Positions 1 through 9,125 of a DNA stretch of 64,000 nt are shown in pieces. This stretch comes from Limimaricola sp. (GTDB lineage Bacteria > Pseudomonadota > Alphaproteobacteria > Rhodobacterales > Rhodobacteraceae). The stretch is taken from contig NZ_WGLM01000004.1 of NCBI RefSeq assembly GCF_016125575.1, positions 622,501-686,500 on the forward strand, written 5' to 3'. The first letter of the stretch is position 1. Each line of letters opens with the position of its first letter. Below the pieces are notes generated by a model. That model saw nothing but the letters and a program-made list of their open reading frames with translations, did not search any database and was not told the origin of the DNA. The translations under genes and the position numbers were made by a program.

Positions 1-50
1 CGGCCATCGTCGCGTGGTACCAGGCCGCGATGCGGGGCGAGAAGGGCTGA
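1..50 (+). CDS. 3' end of an unidentified gene, cut by the window edge
   Basis: An open frame from the first bases reads AIVAWYQAAMRGEKG and then stops at 48-50. Third codon positions are almost all G or C, as in the neighbouring genes, which supports a real coding end. It converges on the galM gene. Fifteen residues are too few to assign a family or function. Confidence 0.45.
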   Translation, partial: AIVAWYQAAMRGEKG

Positions 51-53
51 CCC

Positions 54-113
54 CTTCTTTTGGCCGGAAATACTCCGGGGGGAGCGCAAGCGGGGGGCAG
101 CGCCCCCCTCTGG
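54..113 (-). repeat. Dispersed intergenic repeat, copy A
   Basis: Read on the minus strand this is a G/C-run hairpin (GGGGGGCGCTGCCCCCC) followed by CCCCGGAGTATTTCCGGCC and AAAAGAAG. The same arrangement recurs at 19056, 22690, 24088, 28050 and 33501. This copy lies between two convergent genes and is the only one in the minus orientation. A terminator-like or REP-like role is inferred. Confidence 0.6.
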
Positions 114-128
114 TCGTCATGCAGGGCG

Positions 129-1094
129 CTACCGGCTGAACCGCCACTGCGTGGTTTCGTCATAGACCCCGCCCGCGGGCACCTCGACCGACGGGAAGGC
201 GGGGTTGCTGGTGGCATCGGGCCAATACTGCGCCTCGAAGGCCAGCCCCTCGAACGGGGCCCTGCCGGGCCGGATCGCGTGCCGCCCGTCATAGACCTGC
301 AGGCCGGGGCTGGTCGTGGCCATCGTCAGGCTGACGCCCGATGTCCCGCGCAGCCACATCACGTCGCGCAGCGGCTGGCGCGTGTCGGACAGGCAGTAAT
401 TGTTGTCGAAATCGGGGTGGTGGACCGACACCGCCTTGCCTTGCCGCAGGTCCATGTCGGTGCCGGTCACATCCACGATCTGGCCCGTGGGAATGAAATC
501 CCCGGTCGTGGGCAGGTAGCGGTCCGCCGCCACGCGCAGCCAGTGTCCGTCCCAGCGGTCGGTGCCGTCAAGGTTCCAGTAGCTGTGATTGGCGAAGTTC
601 AGGATCGTCGGCGCATCGGTGGTGCAGGTGACTTGCAGCGTCAGCGTGGCGGGCGGCGTCAGCGTGAACCGCGCCGTCACGCGGCGGTTGCCGGGAAACC
701 CGCCCTCGCCATCGGGCAGGTCGAGGGCCAGAACGGCATGGGCCGGGCCCGTCTCGACCACGTCCCAGACCTTCAGCATCGTGCCCGCCGCCCCGCAATG
801 CAGGGTGTGCTGGCCGTCCTGGTTCTTTTCGAAGCCGTGGCGCTGCCCGGCAATCACCGCCTCGCCGCCGGTGATGCGGTTCACCACCGGGCCGATCAGC
901 GCCCCGTGGTAGCGCATCCGCCCCTCGTAATCGGCGACGTCGTCAGAGCCCTGGGTCAGGTCATGCGCGACGCCGTCAAGCCGCACTGACTGGATGATCG
1001 CGCCCAGGCTCAGAAGCGCCACCGTCAGCTCGCCCGCCGCCAGCTCGATGCGCTGCACTGCCCGTCCGTCCGCGGTGGTGCCAAAGGGCGTCAT
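129..1094 (-). CDS. galM: Aldose 1-epimerase (galactose mutarotase)
   Basis: Predicted 321-residue aldose epimerase that interconverts the alpha and beta anomers of galactose. Visible family motifs are the N-terminal TPFGTTADGR segment, the NRI near residue 70, NFANHSYWNLDG around the middle with the catalytic His, and a late LAFEAQYWPDA carrying the catalytic Glu. The ATG at 1094 is chosen because it overlaps the stop of the upstream beta-galactosidase by 4 nt (ATGA), implying translational coupling; the open frame extends further upstream but that part is out of register with the family. It is the last gene of the galactoside operon. It would present the correct anomer to the galactose dehydrogenase encoded upstream. 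Confidence 0.9.
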   Translation of the reverse strand: MTPFGTTADGRAVQRIELAAGELTVALLSLGAIIQSVRLDGVAHDLTQGSDDVADYEGRMRYHGALIGPVVNRITGGEAVIAGQRHGFEKNQDGQHTLHCGAAGTMLKVWDVVETGPAHAVLALDLPDGEGGFPGNRRVTARFTLTPPATLTLQVTCTTDAPTILNFANHSYWNLDGTDRWDGHWLRVAADRYLPTTGDFIPTGQIVDVTGTDMDLRQGKAVSVHHPDFDNNYCLSDTRQPLRDVMWLRGTSGVSLTMATTSPGLQVYDGRHAIRPGRAPFEGLAFEAQYWPDATSNPAFPSVEVPAGGVYDETTQWRFSR

Positions 1095-2995
1095 GCCAAC
1101 GGTTCCCAATGCACGCCCGCGGGCGGGATCCGCGTGCCGTTCCACATCTGCGCCTTGGCCGCGTAGTTGAAGACGAAGCGGTGGGTGGCCGTGTCGCGCA
1201 CGCGCAGCCCGTCGGGCAGCACGCAGGTGGGAATGTCCAGCACGTCGCAGTGATAGCCGATGATGTGGTCGAACGTGTCGTCGTCGGGCCATCCGGCGAT
1301 ATAGCGCAGGCTGTCATTGCCCATGATCGCCGGGCGGCCGTCCTTGGTGGACATGTGCACAGTGGCGCTGCCCTCAAGGTGTTCGAACCAGTGCAGGAAG
1401 CGGCCGCCATCGCTGAGCTTGACCTTCGCGCCGGGCGGCAGGCTTTCGGCCAGCGCGACCGTCACGTCGCAATCGGGCAGGCCGGGGCCAAGCGGCACGG
1501 GGATGGAAAGCTCGGCCGTCTTGGTGCCGGTGCGCGGCCCGATCAGGGCGATCCCCTTGAAGGCCGCCAGCGCCGCGCGCAGCGGGTCCGACAGGCGCAT
1601 CAGCCCGGGGGCAAGGACCAGCTTGTAGGCCGACAGATCGGCGCAGTCGGGCGGCAGGATGTCGACGTTCAGACCGGCGCGGCGGCAGGCGCGATAGGCG
1701 GCGAAGGCCAACCGCCAGGCATCGAAATCGGCGCCTTGCGGCTGCACTTCCCAGGCCCAGGCGCTTTCATAATCGAAGACCAGCGCAACTTGGGCCCTGC
1801 CCGGTTCCACCTCCGGCATCGCCGCCAGTTCACGGGCGACCTGCGTGGCCTCGGCCAAGGCAGGGGCGGGGGCGCTGTCGGGGCGCAGCAGCCCTGCGTG
1901 CATCTGCTCCTGCGCAAAGGGCGCCTGCCGCCAGCGGAAGTAGCTGACGCATTCCGCGCCATGCGCGAAAGCTTCCCACGCCCAGAGGCGGGCCATGCCG
2001 GGCAGCGGCGCGGGGTTCCACGGTGCCCAGTTCACCGGGCCGGGCTGCTGTTCCATCACCCACCAGCGGCCACGCCCGACGGCACGGTAAAGGTCGTGGT
2101 GAAACGCCTGATTGTCGGGGTCGCCCTGGCGCAGGAAATCCAGTTTGCGGCCCGCGTCATTCTCGATCCGGTCCGACAGGAACCCGATCGGGTAGCTGTC
2201 CCAAGCCGCGATATCGAGGTCGGCGCCCACCTTCCAGTGATCGAAGCTGGTCACCCGGCCCATGTAGTTGTGCAGGATCGGCGCGGTGGAGTGCTTGCGG
2301 ATCTCGTCCACCTGCACCTTGTTGAAGAGAACGACCATGTCCGAGGAATAGCGGCGGAAGGCCAGCCAATGCGCCGGGTTGGCCTCGGTTACGGTCAGGT
2401 TTGGCAGGCCGATCTGGCTGAAATCGTCATACTCCATCGACCAGAACACGTTGCCCCAAGCGCGGTTCAGCGCGTCAGGGGACTGGTAGGTCTGCGCCAA
2501 CCAGTCCTGAAACCCGCGCCTGGCCGCCTCGGAAAAGCTCAGCGTCGTGTCATGGCAATCGTATTCATTGTCGGTCTGCCACGCGGCGACATGGGGGTTC
2601 TTGCCATAGCGTTCGGCCAGCAGCCGGGTGATGCGCCGGCTTTCCTCGCGGTAGCCGGCATGGCTGAAATCGTAATGCCGGCGCGAGCCGAAGCCGCGCA
2701 CCCGGCCCTGCCCATCGACCGGCAGCATGTCGGGATGCTTGTCGATCATCCAGCGCGGCGGCGTTGCGGTGGGTGTGCCCAGCACCACCCTCAGGCCGGC
2801 CGCACCCAGCGTCTCGATCGCGCGGTCCAGCCAGTCGAAGCGCAGGTCACCCGGGCTGGGTTCCAGCCGCGACCACGCAAATTCGCCGATCCGCACCCAG
2901 GTGATGCCGGTCTCGGCCATGCGGGCGGCATCTTCGGCCCAGGTCTCGTCCGGCCAGTGTTCGGGGTAGTAGCAGACGCCAAGCGTGCGTTTCAT
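1091..2995 (-). CDS. Beta-galactosidase, glycoside hydrolase family 42
   Basis: A 634-residue protein of normal GH42 length. It starts with the family's LGVCYYPEHWP motif. The acid/base Glu is in the AWQTDNEY segment near residue 150 and the likely nucleophile Glu is in WVMEQQPGPVNW near residue 315. A trimerisation and C-terminal domain follow. No signal peptide is visible, so it should hydrolyse beta-galactosides imported by the ABC transporter in the same operon. The ATG at 2995 has AAAAGG about 8 nt upstream. The gene lies 51 nt after the lactonase gene and overlaps galM by 4 nt. GH42 is clear; the natural substrate (lactose or plant galacto-oligosaccharide) cannot be read from the sequence. 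Confidence 0.93.
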   Translation of the reverse strand: MKRTLGVCYYPEHWPDETWAEDAARMAETGITWVRIGEFAWSRLEPSPGDLRFDWLDRAIETLGAAGLRVVLGTPTATPPRWMIDKHPDMLPVDGQGRVRGFGSRRHYDFSHAGYREESRRITRLLAERYGKNPHVAAWQTDNEYDCHDTTLSFSEAARRGFQDWLAQTYQSPDALNRAWGNVFWSMEYDDFSQIGLPNLTVTEANPAHWLAFRRYSSDMVVLFNKVQVDEIRKHSTAPILHNYMGRVTSFDHWKVGADLDIAAWDSYPIGFLSDRIENDAGRKLDFLRQGDPDNQAFHHDLYRAVGRGRWWVMEQQPGPVNWAPWNPAPLPGMARLWAWEAFAHGAECVSYFRWRQAPFAQEQMHAGLLRPDSAPAPALAEATQVARELAAMPEVEPGRAQVALVFDYESAWAWEVQPQGADFDAWRLAFAAYRACRRAGLNVDILPPDCADLSAYKLVLAPGLMRLSDPLRAALAAFKGIALIGPRTGTKTAELSIPVPLGPGLPDCDVTVALAESLPPGAKVKLSDGGRFLHWFEHLEGSATVHMSTKDGRPAIMGNDSLRYIAGWPDDDTFDHIIGYHCDVLDIPTCVLPDGLRVRDTATHRFVFNYAAKAQMWNGTRIPPAGVHWEPLA

Positions 2996-3046
2996 GGGGC
3001 GGGCCTTTTCAGGAATTTGGGTCAGGATGAAGCAGCGCGCGCCGCG

Positions 3047-3877
3047 TCACAAGATGACGCGCGGCTCCGGGCGGCCGACGATGTCGGTCTCGGCGGCGAA
3101 AAGCTTGCCGGCGTCGGGCGCGGGCGGGTCCAGCCCCTCGGCGGCCGTGGTGCAAAAAAGCGTCGTGAGGTCGGGACCGCCCAGCGCCGGGCAGGAGGTT
3201 TGCGCCGCGCCGAAGGCAATGGCGCGCAGAAAACGGCCATCGGGCGTGTAGCCCGCCACGCGGCCCGCGCCCCATTGCGCGTTCCAGATATTGCCCGCGG
3301 CATCGGTAATGGCGCCATCGGGGTGCAGCCCGTCCGGCGCAAGGTCGATCAGCACGACGGGGTCGCCCTTGGGCCAGCCGTCGTCATCCAGCGGCACCGT
3401 CATGATCTGCGCCTTGGCGGTGTCGGTGAAATAGGCGCGGCGGCCATCGGGGGCAAAGCAGATGGCGTTGGGAATGGTCAGCCGGTCAAACATCCGGCGC
3501 ACCTCGCCCCGGTAGTAGCGATAGATCGCACCGATCGCTTGGCGCGGCGGCGCGATCTGCATCGTGCCGATCCAGAACCCGCCCTGCGGGTCGGCCCGGC
3601 CGTCATTCGACCGCGTCAGCGGGTTGTCGGCCTCGATCGCTGCCACCGGCTCTGACCCGCCCGTGGCGATGTCGAAAAGGTGCAGCCCGTCCTGCGCGGC
3701 GATCAGCAGGTGGTCGCGGTCGACCCAGCCCGCGGCCGAGACATAGCCGGGAAAGGCCCATTCCCGCCCCTTGGCCAGCAGGCGGCGCCCCATGATGTCG
3801 AACCAGAACAGCTCGCCCCGCTCCGGGTGCCAGAGCGGCCCTTCGCCCAGTTCGCAGACGCGCGCATCGGCAATCAT
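3047..3877 (-). CDS. SMP-30/gluconolactonase-family sugar lactonase, probably galactonolactonase
   Basis: A 276-residue six-bladed propeller of the SMP-30/gluconolactonase/LRE family. The opening [11 protein letters not shown] carries the metal-binding Glu. [18 protein letters not shown] contains the conserved Asn/Asp ligands, and [21 protein letters not shown] is the second signature. The start overlaps the stop of the KDPGal aldolase gene by 4 nt. Because its neighbours encode a galactose dehydrogenase candidate, DgoK and DgoA, it most likely opens D-galactono-lactone to galactonate. Substrate specificity in this family is inferred from context, and arabinolactone or gluconolactone remain possible. 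Confidence 0.85.
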   Translation of the reverse strand: MIADARVCELGEGPLWHPERGELFWFDIMGRRLLAKGREWAFPGYVSAAGWVDRDHLLIAAQDGLHLFDIATGGSEPVAAIEADNPLTRSNDGRADPQGGFWIGTMQIAPPRQAIGAIYRYYRGEVRRMFDRLTIPNAICFAPDGRRAYFTDTAKAQIMTVPLDDDGWPKGDPVVLIDLAPDGLHPDGAITDAAGNIWNAQWGAGRVAGYTPDGRFLRAIAFGAAQTSCPALGGPDLTTLFCTTAAEGLDPPAPDAGKLFAAETDIVGRPEPRVIL

Positions 3878-4479
3878 GGCTTGGCCGCGTCAAAGGCCGC
3901 GACCATGTCGCGCGCGCGCGCTGCGACATCGGCCACCGACATCCCCGGCTTGTAAAGGGCCGAGCCGATGCCGAAGCCATCCGCGCTGGCGGCCATCCAC
4001 TGGCCAAAGTTCTCGGGCCCCGCGCCGCCCACGGCATAGACCTGCGTGCCGGGCGGCAGCACCGCGCGGATCGCGCGCAGCCCGTCGGGGCCGAGCAGGC
4101 TGGCCGGAAAAATCTTCAGCCCGTCCGCCCCGGCCTTCAGCGCGGCGAAACATTCGGTCGGCGTCATCACGCCGGGCCAGCTTTGCATGCCCGCGGCCTT
4201 GGTCGCCACGATGACGCGCTGGTCGCAGTTGGGCGACACGATCAGCTTGCCGCCCAACTGCGCGACCCGGCCCACATCCTCGGGCGACAGCACCGTGCCC
4301 GCACCGATCAGCGCGTCCTGCCCATGCGCCGCGGCCATGGCGCGGATACTGTCGAACGGATCGGGCGAGTTCAGGGGCACCTCGATCCGGGTGATCCCGG
4401 CCGCGATCAGCGCGGCGCAGACCGGCACGGCCTCGACCGGGGTGATCCCGCGCAGGATGGCGATTAGGGGTCGGGACAT
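3874..4479 (-). CDS. dgoA: 2-dehydro-3-deoxy-6-phosphogalactonate aldolase
   Basis: A 201-residue class I aldolase of the KDPG/KDPGal family. It begins [14 protein letters not shown]; the proton-relay Glu lies in [12 protein letters not shown], and the [11 protein letters not shown] motif follows. The Schiff-base Lys is in [17 protein letters not shown]. The replacement of the usual TLRT segment by VPLNSP matches the DgoA-type subgroup rather than Eda. It splits KDPGal into pyruvate and glyceraldehyde 3-phosphate. It starts 3 nt after dgoK and overlaps the lactonase gene by 4 nt, so the three are almost certainly translated from one message. Confidence 0.92.
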   Translation of the reverse strand: MSRPLIAILRGITPVEAVPVCAALIAAGITRIEVPLNSPDPFDSIRAMAAAHGQDALIGAGTVLSPEDVGRVAQLGGKLIVSPNCDQRVIVATKAAGMQSWPGVMTPTECFAALKAGADGLKIFPASLLGPDGLRAIRAVLPPGTQVYAVGGAGPENFGQWMAASADGFGIGSALYKPGMSVADVAARARDMVAAFDAAKP

Positions 4480-4482
4480 GGG

Positions 4483-5385
4483 TTATCCTTTCAGGCGGCG
4501 CCAGGCCGCGGTCAGGCCGGCCAGCGTTACCGCCTCGCCCACGGCCTGCGTGGCATGGACGGAATGCGCGGCCAGCGCGCGGACGTAAAGGCCCGCAACG
4601 GCGCCCTCGCCGATGACGGCCACGTTCTGGCCCAGCCAGTAGGGTTTCGCGGCGGCCAGTTCCGCCCCGATCAGCAGGCCCGACAGGCGCGCGCGCGCCA
4701 CCTGCGGGGACAGATCGTTCAACAGCGCCTCGGCCCGCAGCGCAAAGAACCGCGCCGCCAGCCGTTCCGGGCGCGAAAATCCTTCGTCGAGGCCCTGGGC
4801 AAAGCCGTCTTCGTCCCAGCCGCTGGCCGCCACCGAATGGCGCAGCACCGTCTGACCGGCGAGGGTGGCGAACAGCTCGCCCGTCATGAAGGTCTGGAAA
4901 CTGACAACCTCGCCCGCGCTGACATGGGCCCATTTGCAATGCGTGCCGGGATGGCACAGCACGCCGTCCCATCCGGGGTTGAGCGCGAGGAACCCTGCAA
5001 TCTGCGTTTCCTCGCCGCGCATGACGTCGGCAGGCGCGGTCTGTTTCAGGCCGGGAATGATGTGAACGTTCAGGTCCGGCAACGTCGTCGGCGCGCGGGT
5101 CAGCCCCTGCGGCAGCGGCGGGCAGGGCACGGCCACGTAAGGTGCCTCGGTCCAGCCCTGCCGCGAGCCGACCATACCGCAGGCCACCACGGTCACGGGC
5201 CCCGCGGCCCAGCCGCCGACCAGCCGCGACAGGGCAGGCTCGAAGCCGTCACGGCCTAGCCGCCCCATGCCATCGTCCGATTGCGCGCGCGCCAGCACGG
5301 TGCCGCCCTGCACCGCCCAGGCGCGCAGATGCGTCGTACCCCAGTCGACGGCGATCCATTCAATACCGGGAACGGGTGTTTGCAT
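4483..5385 (-). CDS. dgoK: 2-dehydro-3-deoxygalactonokinase
   Basis: A 300-residue DgoK-family kinase. The ASKHA-type phosphate loop reads AVDWGTTHLRAW near residue 12. The family motifs GMVGSRQGWTEAPYVAVPCP and LCHPGTHCKWAHV follow, and the C-terminal VAVIGEGAVAGLY completes the nucleotide site. It phosphorylates 2-keto-3-deoxygalactonate to the substrate of DgoA. The ATG at 5385 shares one base with the stop of the upstream SDR (TGATG). The open frame continues upstream but that part is SDR sequence in another frame. Length is normal for the family. Confidence 0.92.
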   Translation of the reverse strand: MQTPVPGIEWIAVDWGTTHLRAWAVQGGTVLARAQSDDGMGRLGRDGFEPALSRLVGGWAAGPVTVVACGMVGSRQGWTEAPYVAVPCPPLPQGLTRAPTTLPDLNVHIIPGLKQTAPADVMRGEETQIAGFLALNPGWDGVLCHPGTHCKWAHVSAGEVVSFQTFMTGELFATLAGQTVLRHSVAASGWDEDGFAQGLDEGFSRPERLAARFFALRAEALLNDLSPQVARARLSGLLIGAELAAAKPYWLGQNVAVIGEGAVAGLYVRALAAHSVHATQAVGEAVTLAGLTAAWRRLKG

Positions 5386-6146
5386 CAGCCCGTCACCACC
5401 ACGCCCGCGTCGATGACCAGCGTCTGTCCGGTTATCATCCGGCTGGCATCGGAGGCGAGGAACAGCGCGCCGCCCACCACGTCCTCGGGCTGCATCATTT
5501 CCTTCAGGCACTGGCGTTCCATGAAGGCGCGCACGCCTTCCTCCGTCACCCAAAGCCGTTTCTGCTTCTCGGTCATCACCCAGCCGGGGGCGAGCGCGTT
5601 GACGCGGATGCCGCGCGGCCCCAGTTCCCGCGCAAGGCTGCGGGTCAGGCCCATGATGCCGGCATTGGCGGCGACATAGGGCGACAGAAGTTCGGACCCG
5701 ATCATGTAGCTGGTCGAAGAAAAGTTCACGATCACCCCGCCGGTTTCCATCAGCGCTGCGGCTTTCTGGCAGGCGAAGAAGTAGGATTTCAGGTTGATCG
5801 CCTGCATCGCGTCCCAGTCGGCCTCGGTCACTTCGGCCACCGGGAATCGCTGGTCGTTGGCGGCGTCGTTGACCAGCACCTTCAGCGGGCCGTGTTCGGC
5901 CACGGCGCGGTCCATCGCGGCGGTCAGCACGGCGGTATCGGTGATGTCGCCCCGGATGAAGAGGGGGCGGTTGCCATGCGCGGCCTCCAGCCGGTCGGCC
6001 AGCGCGGTGCCGTCCAGCAGGTCGATCACCGTCAGCCGGGCGCCCTGCCTGACGAAGCCCTCGGTCAGCGCCGCGCCGATGCCGCTGGCGCCGCCAGTGA
6101 GGAAAACGCAGGCGCCGTTCAGGTCAGGGAAAATGGCGGAGGTCAT
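5385..6146 (-). CDS. SDR-family oxidoreductase, probable D-galactose 1-dehydrogenase
   Basis: A 253-residue classical short-chain dehydrogenase with the TGGASGIG cofactor motif near residue 16, VNDAAND in place of NNAG, and a C-terminal DGGVVVTG-like end (VIDAGVVVTG). The catalytic Tyr is present in LLSPYVAANAG, but the position normally holding the catalytic Lys of YxxxK is Asn (codon AAT); reading the reverse complement confirms this. The gene sits between an alpha-galactosidase gene and dgoK, so oxidation of galactose to galactonolactone is the best inference. The Lys-to-Asn change makes the activity less certain. SD AAGGTG lies 5 nt before the ATG. The stop is fused to the dgoK start. Confidence 0.8.
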   Translation of the reverse strand: MTSAIFPDLNGACVFLTGGASGIGAALTEGFVRQGARLTVIDLLDGTALADRLEAAHGNRPLFIRGDITDTAVLTAAMDRAVAEHGPLKVLVNDAANDQRFPVAEVTEADWDAMQAINLKSYFFACQKAAALMETGGVIVNFSSTSYMIGSELLSPYVAANAGIMGLTRSLARELGPRGIRVNALAPGWVMTEKQKRLWVTEEGVRAFMERQCLKEMMQPEDVVGGALFLASDASRMITGQTLVIDAGVVVTG

Positions 6147-6207
6147 GACAGCACCTTGGGTCTATGTCCGCCAAAGCAGTGCAGCGAGAGGCTTGGGACG
6201 GACGGCA

Positions 6208-8283
6208 TTACAGGCGCTCTCCTTCCAGCACCCACATGGTTGCGGGCCATGCGACCGGCAGGGTCAGCCCGCCCGACATCAGCGCCCGACCGCTAAGCAT
6301 CAGTGGGCCTGATTTCAGCGCAACGGGTCCGCGGCTGTGCCGCGGGGCATCCTCGGGATTGCGCAGCGTTATGCGGTAGCGCGCGGCAGGGTCAAGCCCG
6401 GCCAGGCGCAAGGGGCGCGGCAGGATTTGCGCCGAGGCGGTGGCCTGTCCCGCAAAAACAACAAAGCGCGCGCCATCTGCGGCCAGCTGCATTTCCGCGG
6501 TCACCGTGGGATCTGCAGAATCGAGCCGCAAAATGTCGGCCTGCCGCATCCAGCCGCGATTGGCCTTCCACCACGCCGTGACGCTGGCAAGCGTCTTGGC
6601 TTCAGCCTCGTCCAGTTCGCGCAGGTCCATCTCGAAGCCCATGTGCCGCTGCGCAGCGACCCAGGCTCGGAAGGCCATCGGCAGGACCCTGCCCGACGTG
6701 TGCGACTTGCGCGGTCCGACATGGCTGCCGGTGACGGCGGCGGGCAGGAACAGCGCCGCGTCGTGCTGGATGCGCAGGCGCTCCAGTGCGTCGTTGCTGT
6801 CGGACAGCCAGACCCGCTGGGTATGCCCGAGGATGCCTGCGTCGATCCGGCCACCGCCCGAGGCGCAACTTTCGATCTCGACCTGCGGAAACTCGGCCCG
6901 CAGGCGGGCCAGCAGCGCATAGGTGCCCCAGGTCTGCGCGGCATCCGCGATGGGCAACAGGCGGTTATGGTCCCATTTGACATAATCTATGTCATTTGTA
7001 GCAAGTATATGTGCGATCTTGCCGTGAAGGTAATCGCGCACCTCGGGCCGGGCCATGTCCAGCACCATCTGGTGACGGCCAAGAACCTGGTCGGCCGGGC
7101 CAAGTGCCCAGTCGGGATGCGCGCGGTAGAGTGCGCTGTCGGGGTTGACCATCTCGGGCTCGAACCAGAGGCCGAAGGTCATGCCGAGGCCGTTGACGTG
7201 GTCGATCAGCGGGGTCAGCCCCTCGGGCCACTTGCGCCGGTCGATGTCCCAGTCGCCCAGGCTGGACAGGTCGTTGTCACGCCGCCCGAACCAGCCATCG
7301 TCGAGGACAAAGCGTTCGGCGCCCAGTGCGGCGGCGCGGTCGGCGATCGCCTTCAGGGCGCCGATCTCGTGGTCGAAATAGACTGCTTCCCAGCAGTTGT
7401 AATGCACCGGGCGGGGCCGATCGGGATGCGGCCACGTCACCACATGGTCGCGGATGTGGCGCTGCATTGCGACGCCAAGGCCGTTCAGCCCGCCTTCGGA
7501 CCACGACAGCAGCAGCGGCGCCGTGGCAAAGCTGGTGTCCTCCTGCAGGGTGCCACTGGCATGGCCCCATTGCAGCTGCCGCCGCCCGTCGGGCAGTTCC
7601 TCGGCCACCATGCGGTGGCCGCCGGACCAGGCGTAGTGCATGCCGTGCGCCGCGCCGTGCGTGTTGGTCGTCCCGGTTTCAAGCAGGATCGCGTAGGGCG
7701 GGTGTTCGTGTCCCGAGCGCCCGGTGCGCGCCTCGCGCAGGCGGATGCCGGGGGCCCATGGCACGGCGTTGATCTGGAACTCGCCAATCCAGCGCCCCGA
7801 AACATCGAGGATCGTGTCGGCGGCCTGTGGCCCGGGCAGGACCGGCGCGGCCAGCCAGTCGACTTCAACCGGGTCCGCCGCGGTCAGTGTGGTCGTCGCG
7901 GCGATGATGCCGTCGGGCGTGGGCGTGAAGGTGAAGGTCAGCGTCAGGTCATGCGTGGCCTCGCGCGCCACCAGTTGCAGACCGCCGGGCAGGGGCACCT
8001 CGTGAGACTCGGCAAAGCGGGTTTGCAGCGGCAGACCGCCGCGCCGCGCAATCAGACCGGGCTGCCCCGCCCAGCCTTGCCCCGCTTCGGGGCAAAGCGA
8101 CAGCGGCGGCAGCGCATCAAGCATTCCACCCGTGATGTCGGACTGCGAGGCGCGCGCAAGCTCCGCCAGATTCTCGTCCGCGGGCAGGCGCGCACCCCAG
8201 TGGATGCAGACCGGCAATGCACCATCCACGGCGGCGAGGGCCAGTGTCTGGCCTCCGGCATCGACACGCCACGTCTGGATCAT
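6208..8283 (-). CDS. Alpha-galactosidase, glycoside hydrolase family 36
   Basis: A 691-residue GH36 enzyme of typical length. An N-terminal beta-sandwich is followed by FVLDDGWFG, the WFEPEMVNPDS motif, YVKWDHNR with the nucleophile Asp, and ESCASGGGRID; the acid/base Asp lies in the WLSDSND segment. It releases galactose from raffinose-type oligosaccharides. No signal peptide is visible, so hydrolysis should be cytoplasmic after import. The ATG at 8283 overlaps the permease stop by 4 nt. A short AT-rich stretch with rare codons (ATA, CTT, ACA) and a perfect palindrome lies exactly over the nucleophile region and is listed separately. Confidence 0.93.
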   Translation of the reverse strand: MIQTWRVDAGGQTLALAAVDGALPVCIHWGARLPADENLAELARASQSDITGGMLDALPPLSLCPEAGQGWAGQPGLIARRGGLPLQTRFAESHEVPLPGGLQLVAREATHDLTLTFTFTPTPDGIIAATTTLTAADPVEVDWLAAPVLPGPQAADTILDVSGRWIGEFQINAVPWAPGIRLREARTGRSGHEHPPYAILLETGTTNTHGAAHGMHYAWSGGHRMVAEELPDGRRQLQWGHASGTLQEDTSFATAPLLLSWSEGGLNGLGVAMQRHIRDHVVTWPHPDRPRPVHYNCWEAVYFDHEIGALKAIADRAAALGAERFVLDDGWFGRRDNDLSSLGDWDIDRRKWPEGLTPLIDHVNGLGMTFGLWFEPEMVNPDSALYRAHPDWALGPADQVLGRHQMVLDMARPEVRDYLHGKIAHILATNDIDYVKWDHNRLLPIADAAQTWGTYALLARLRAEFPQVEIESCASGGGRIDAGILGHTQRVWLSDSNDALERLRIQHDAALFLPAAVTGSHVGPRKSHTSGRVLPMAFRAWVAAQRHMGFEMDLRELDEAEAKTLASVTAWWKANRGWMRQADILRLDSADPTVTAEMQLAADGARFVVFAGQATASAQILPRPLRLAGLDPAARYRITLRNPEDAPRHSRGPVALKSGPLMLSGRALMSGGLTLPVAWPATMWVLEGERL
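6978..6994. other. 17-bp palindrome in an AT-rich patch inside the alpha-galactosidase gene
   Basis: TGACATA, ATC, TATGTCA is a perfect 7-3-7 inverted repeat. The surrounding stretch (about 6975-7012) is much richer in A and T than the rest of the gene, yet encodes the conserved ATNDIDYVKWDHN segment. It could be an intragenic operator or internal promoter element, or simply local codon drift; nothing proves a function. Confidence 0.35.
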
Positions 8284-9125
8284 TTCACGGCGCCCAGCGT
8301 CAGGCCGGCAATGAAGTGCCGCTGCATCAAGAAGAACATCGCCACCGGCGGAAGCGCCGCGATGATCGACCCGGCCGAAACCAGTTGCCACGCGGCGATC
8401 CACTGACCGTTCAGCGACGACAGGCCTGCCGTCACCGGCTGCGTGCTGGCCGACGTCGTCAGCACCGTGGCCCAGAAGAAATCATTCCAGATGAAGGTGA
8501 AGACAAGCACCGAAAGCGCGGCGATGGCGGGCCGCATCAGCGGTACGACGATGTACCAGAAGATGCGCCATTCCGCGACGCCCTCGACCCGGGCCGCTTC
8601 AATCAGTTCCCGCGGCAGTGCTGCGATAAAATTGCGCATGAAAAGGGTGCAGAAACCGGTCTGGAAAGCAATATGGAACAGCGCAAGGCCCGCCGTCGTG
8701 TTGTAAAGCCCCATGCCAAATGTCAGGTCGCGCACCGGGACCATCAGAATCTGGAACGGCACGAAGTTGCCCGCGACGAACAGAAAGAAGATCAGCAGGT
8801 TGCCGCGGAAGCGGTAGATGCCCAGCGCAAATCCCGTCATGCAGGACAACGCGACGGTGCCGATCACCGTCGGGATCGTCACCTTGAACGAGTTGAAGAT
8901 GTAGCGGCCAATTGGCGAGTTCTGGAAGATCTCGACGTAGTTGTGCCAAGCGAAGTAGGAGGGCATGCCAAAATAGTTGCCCTGCGCAAGGTCCGAGGCC
9001 GGGCGGACAGAGGTCATCGCCACGCCCAGAAGCGGGAAGAGCCAAAGGAACAGCGCCACCGGCAACGCGATCTGGTAGATTACGCGCGTTGCGGGCGTGC
9101 TTTGCTGGATCGGACGGGGGAACAT
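8280..9125 (-). CDS. Carbohydrate ABC transporter permease (MalG type)
   Basis: A 281-residue inner-membrane permease of the MalG/CUT1 class. Six hydrophobic segments are visible, starting with ALPVALFLWLFPLLGVAMTS. The cytoplasmic EAA loop near residue 190 reads ELIEAARVEGVAEWRIFWYIVVP, where the ATPase docks. It pairs with the MalF-type permease immediately upstream, whose stop overlaps this start (TGATG), and overlaps the alpha-galactosidase start by 4 nt. SD AGAGAGG precedes the ATG. Position in the operon points to alpha- and/or beta-galactosides as substrate. Confidence 0.92.
   Translation of the reverse strand: MFPRPIQQSTPATRVIYQIALPVALFLWLFPLLGVAMTSVRPASDLAQGNYFGMPSYFAWHNYVEIFQNSPIGRYIFNSFKVTIPTVIGTVALSCMTGFALGIYRFRGNLLIFFLFVAGNFVPFQILMVPVRDLTFGMGLYNTTAGLALFHIAFQTGFCTLFMRNFIAALPRELIEAARVEGVAEWRIFWYIVVPLMRPAIAALSVLVFTFIWNDFFWATVLTTSASTQPVTAGLSSLNGQWIAAWQLVSAGSIIAALPPVAMFFLMQRHFIAGLTLGAVK

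Noticed and set aside
1109-3655. 848-codon open frame antisense to the beta-galactosidase and lactonase genes
   Set aside because: It mirrors GH42 codons in high-GC DNA, is rich in Arg, Gly and Ala with no family motif, and has no ribosome-binding site.
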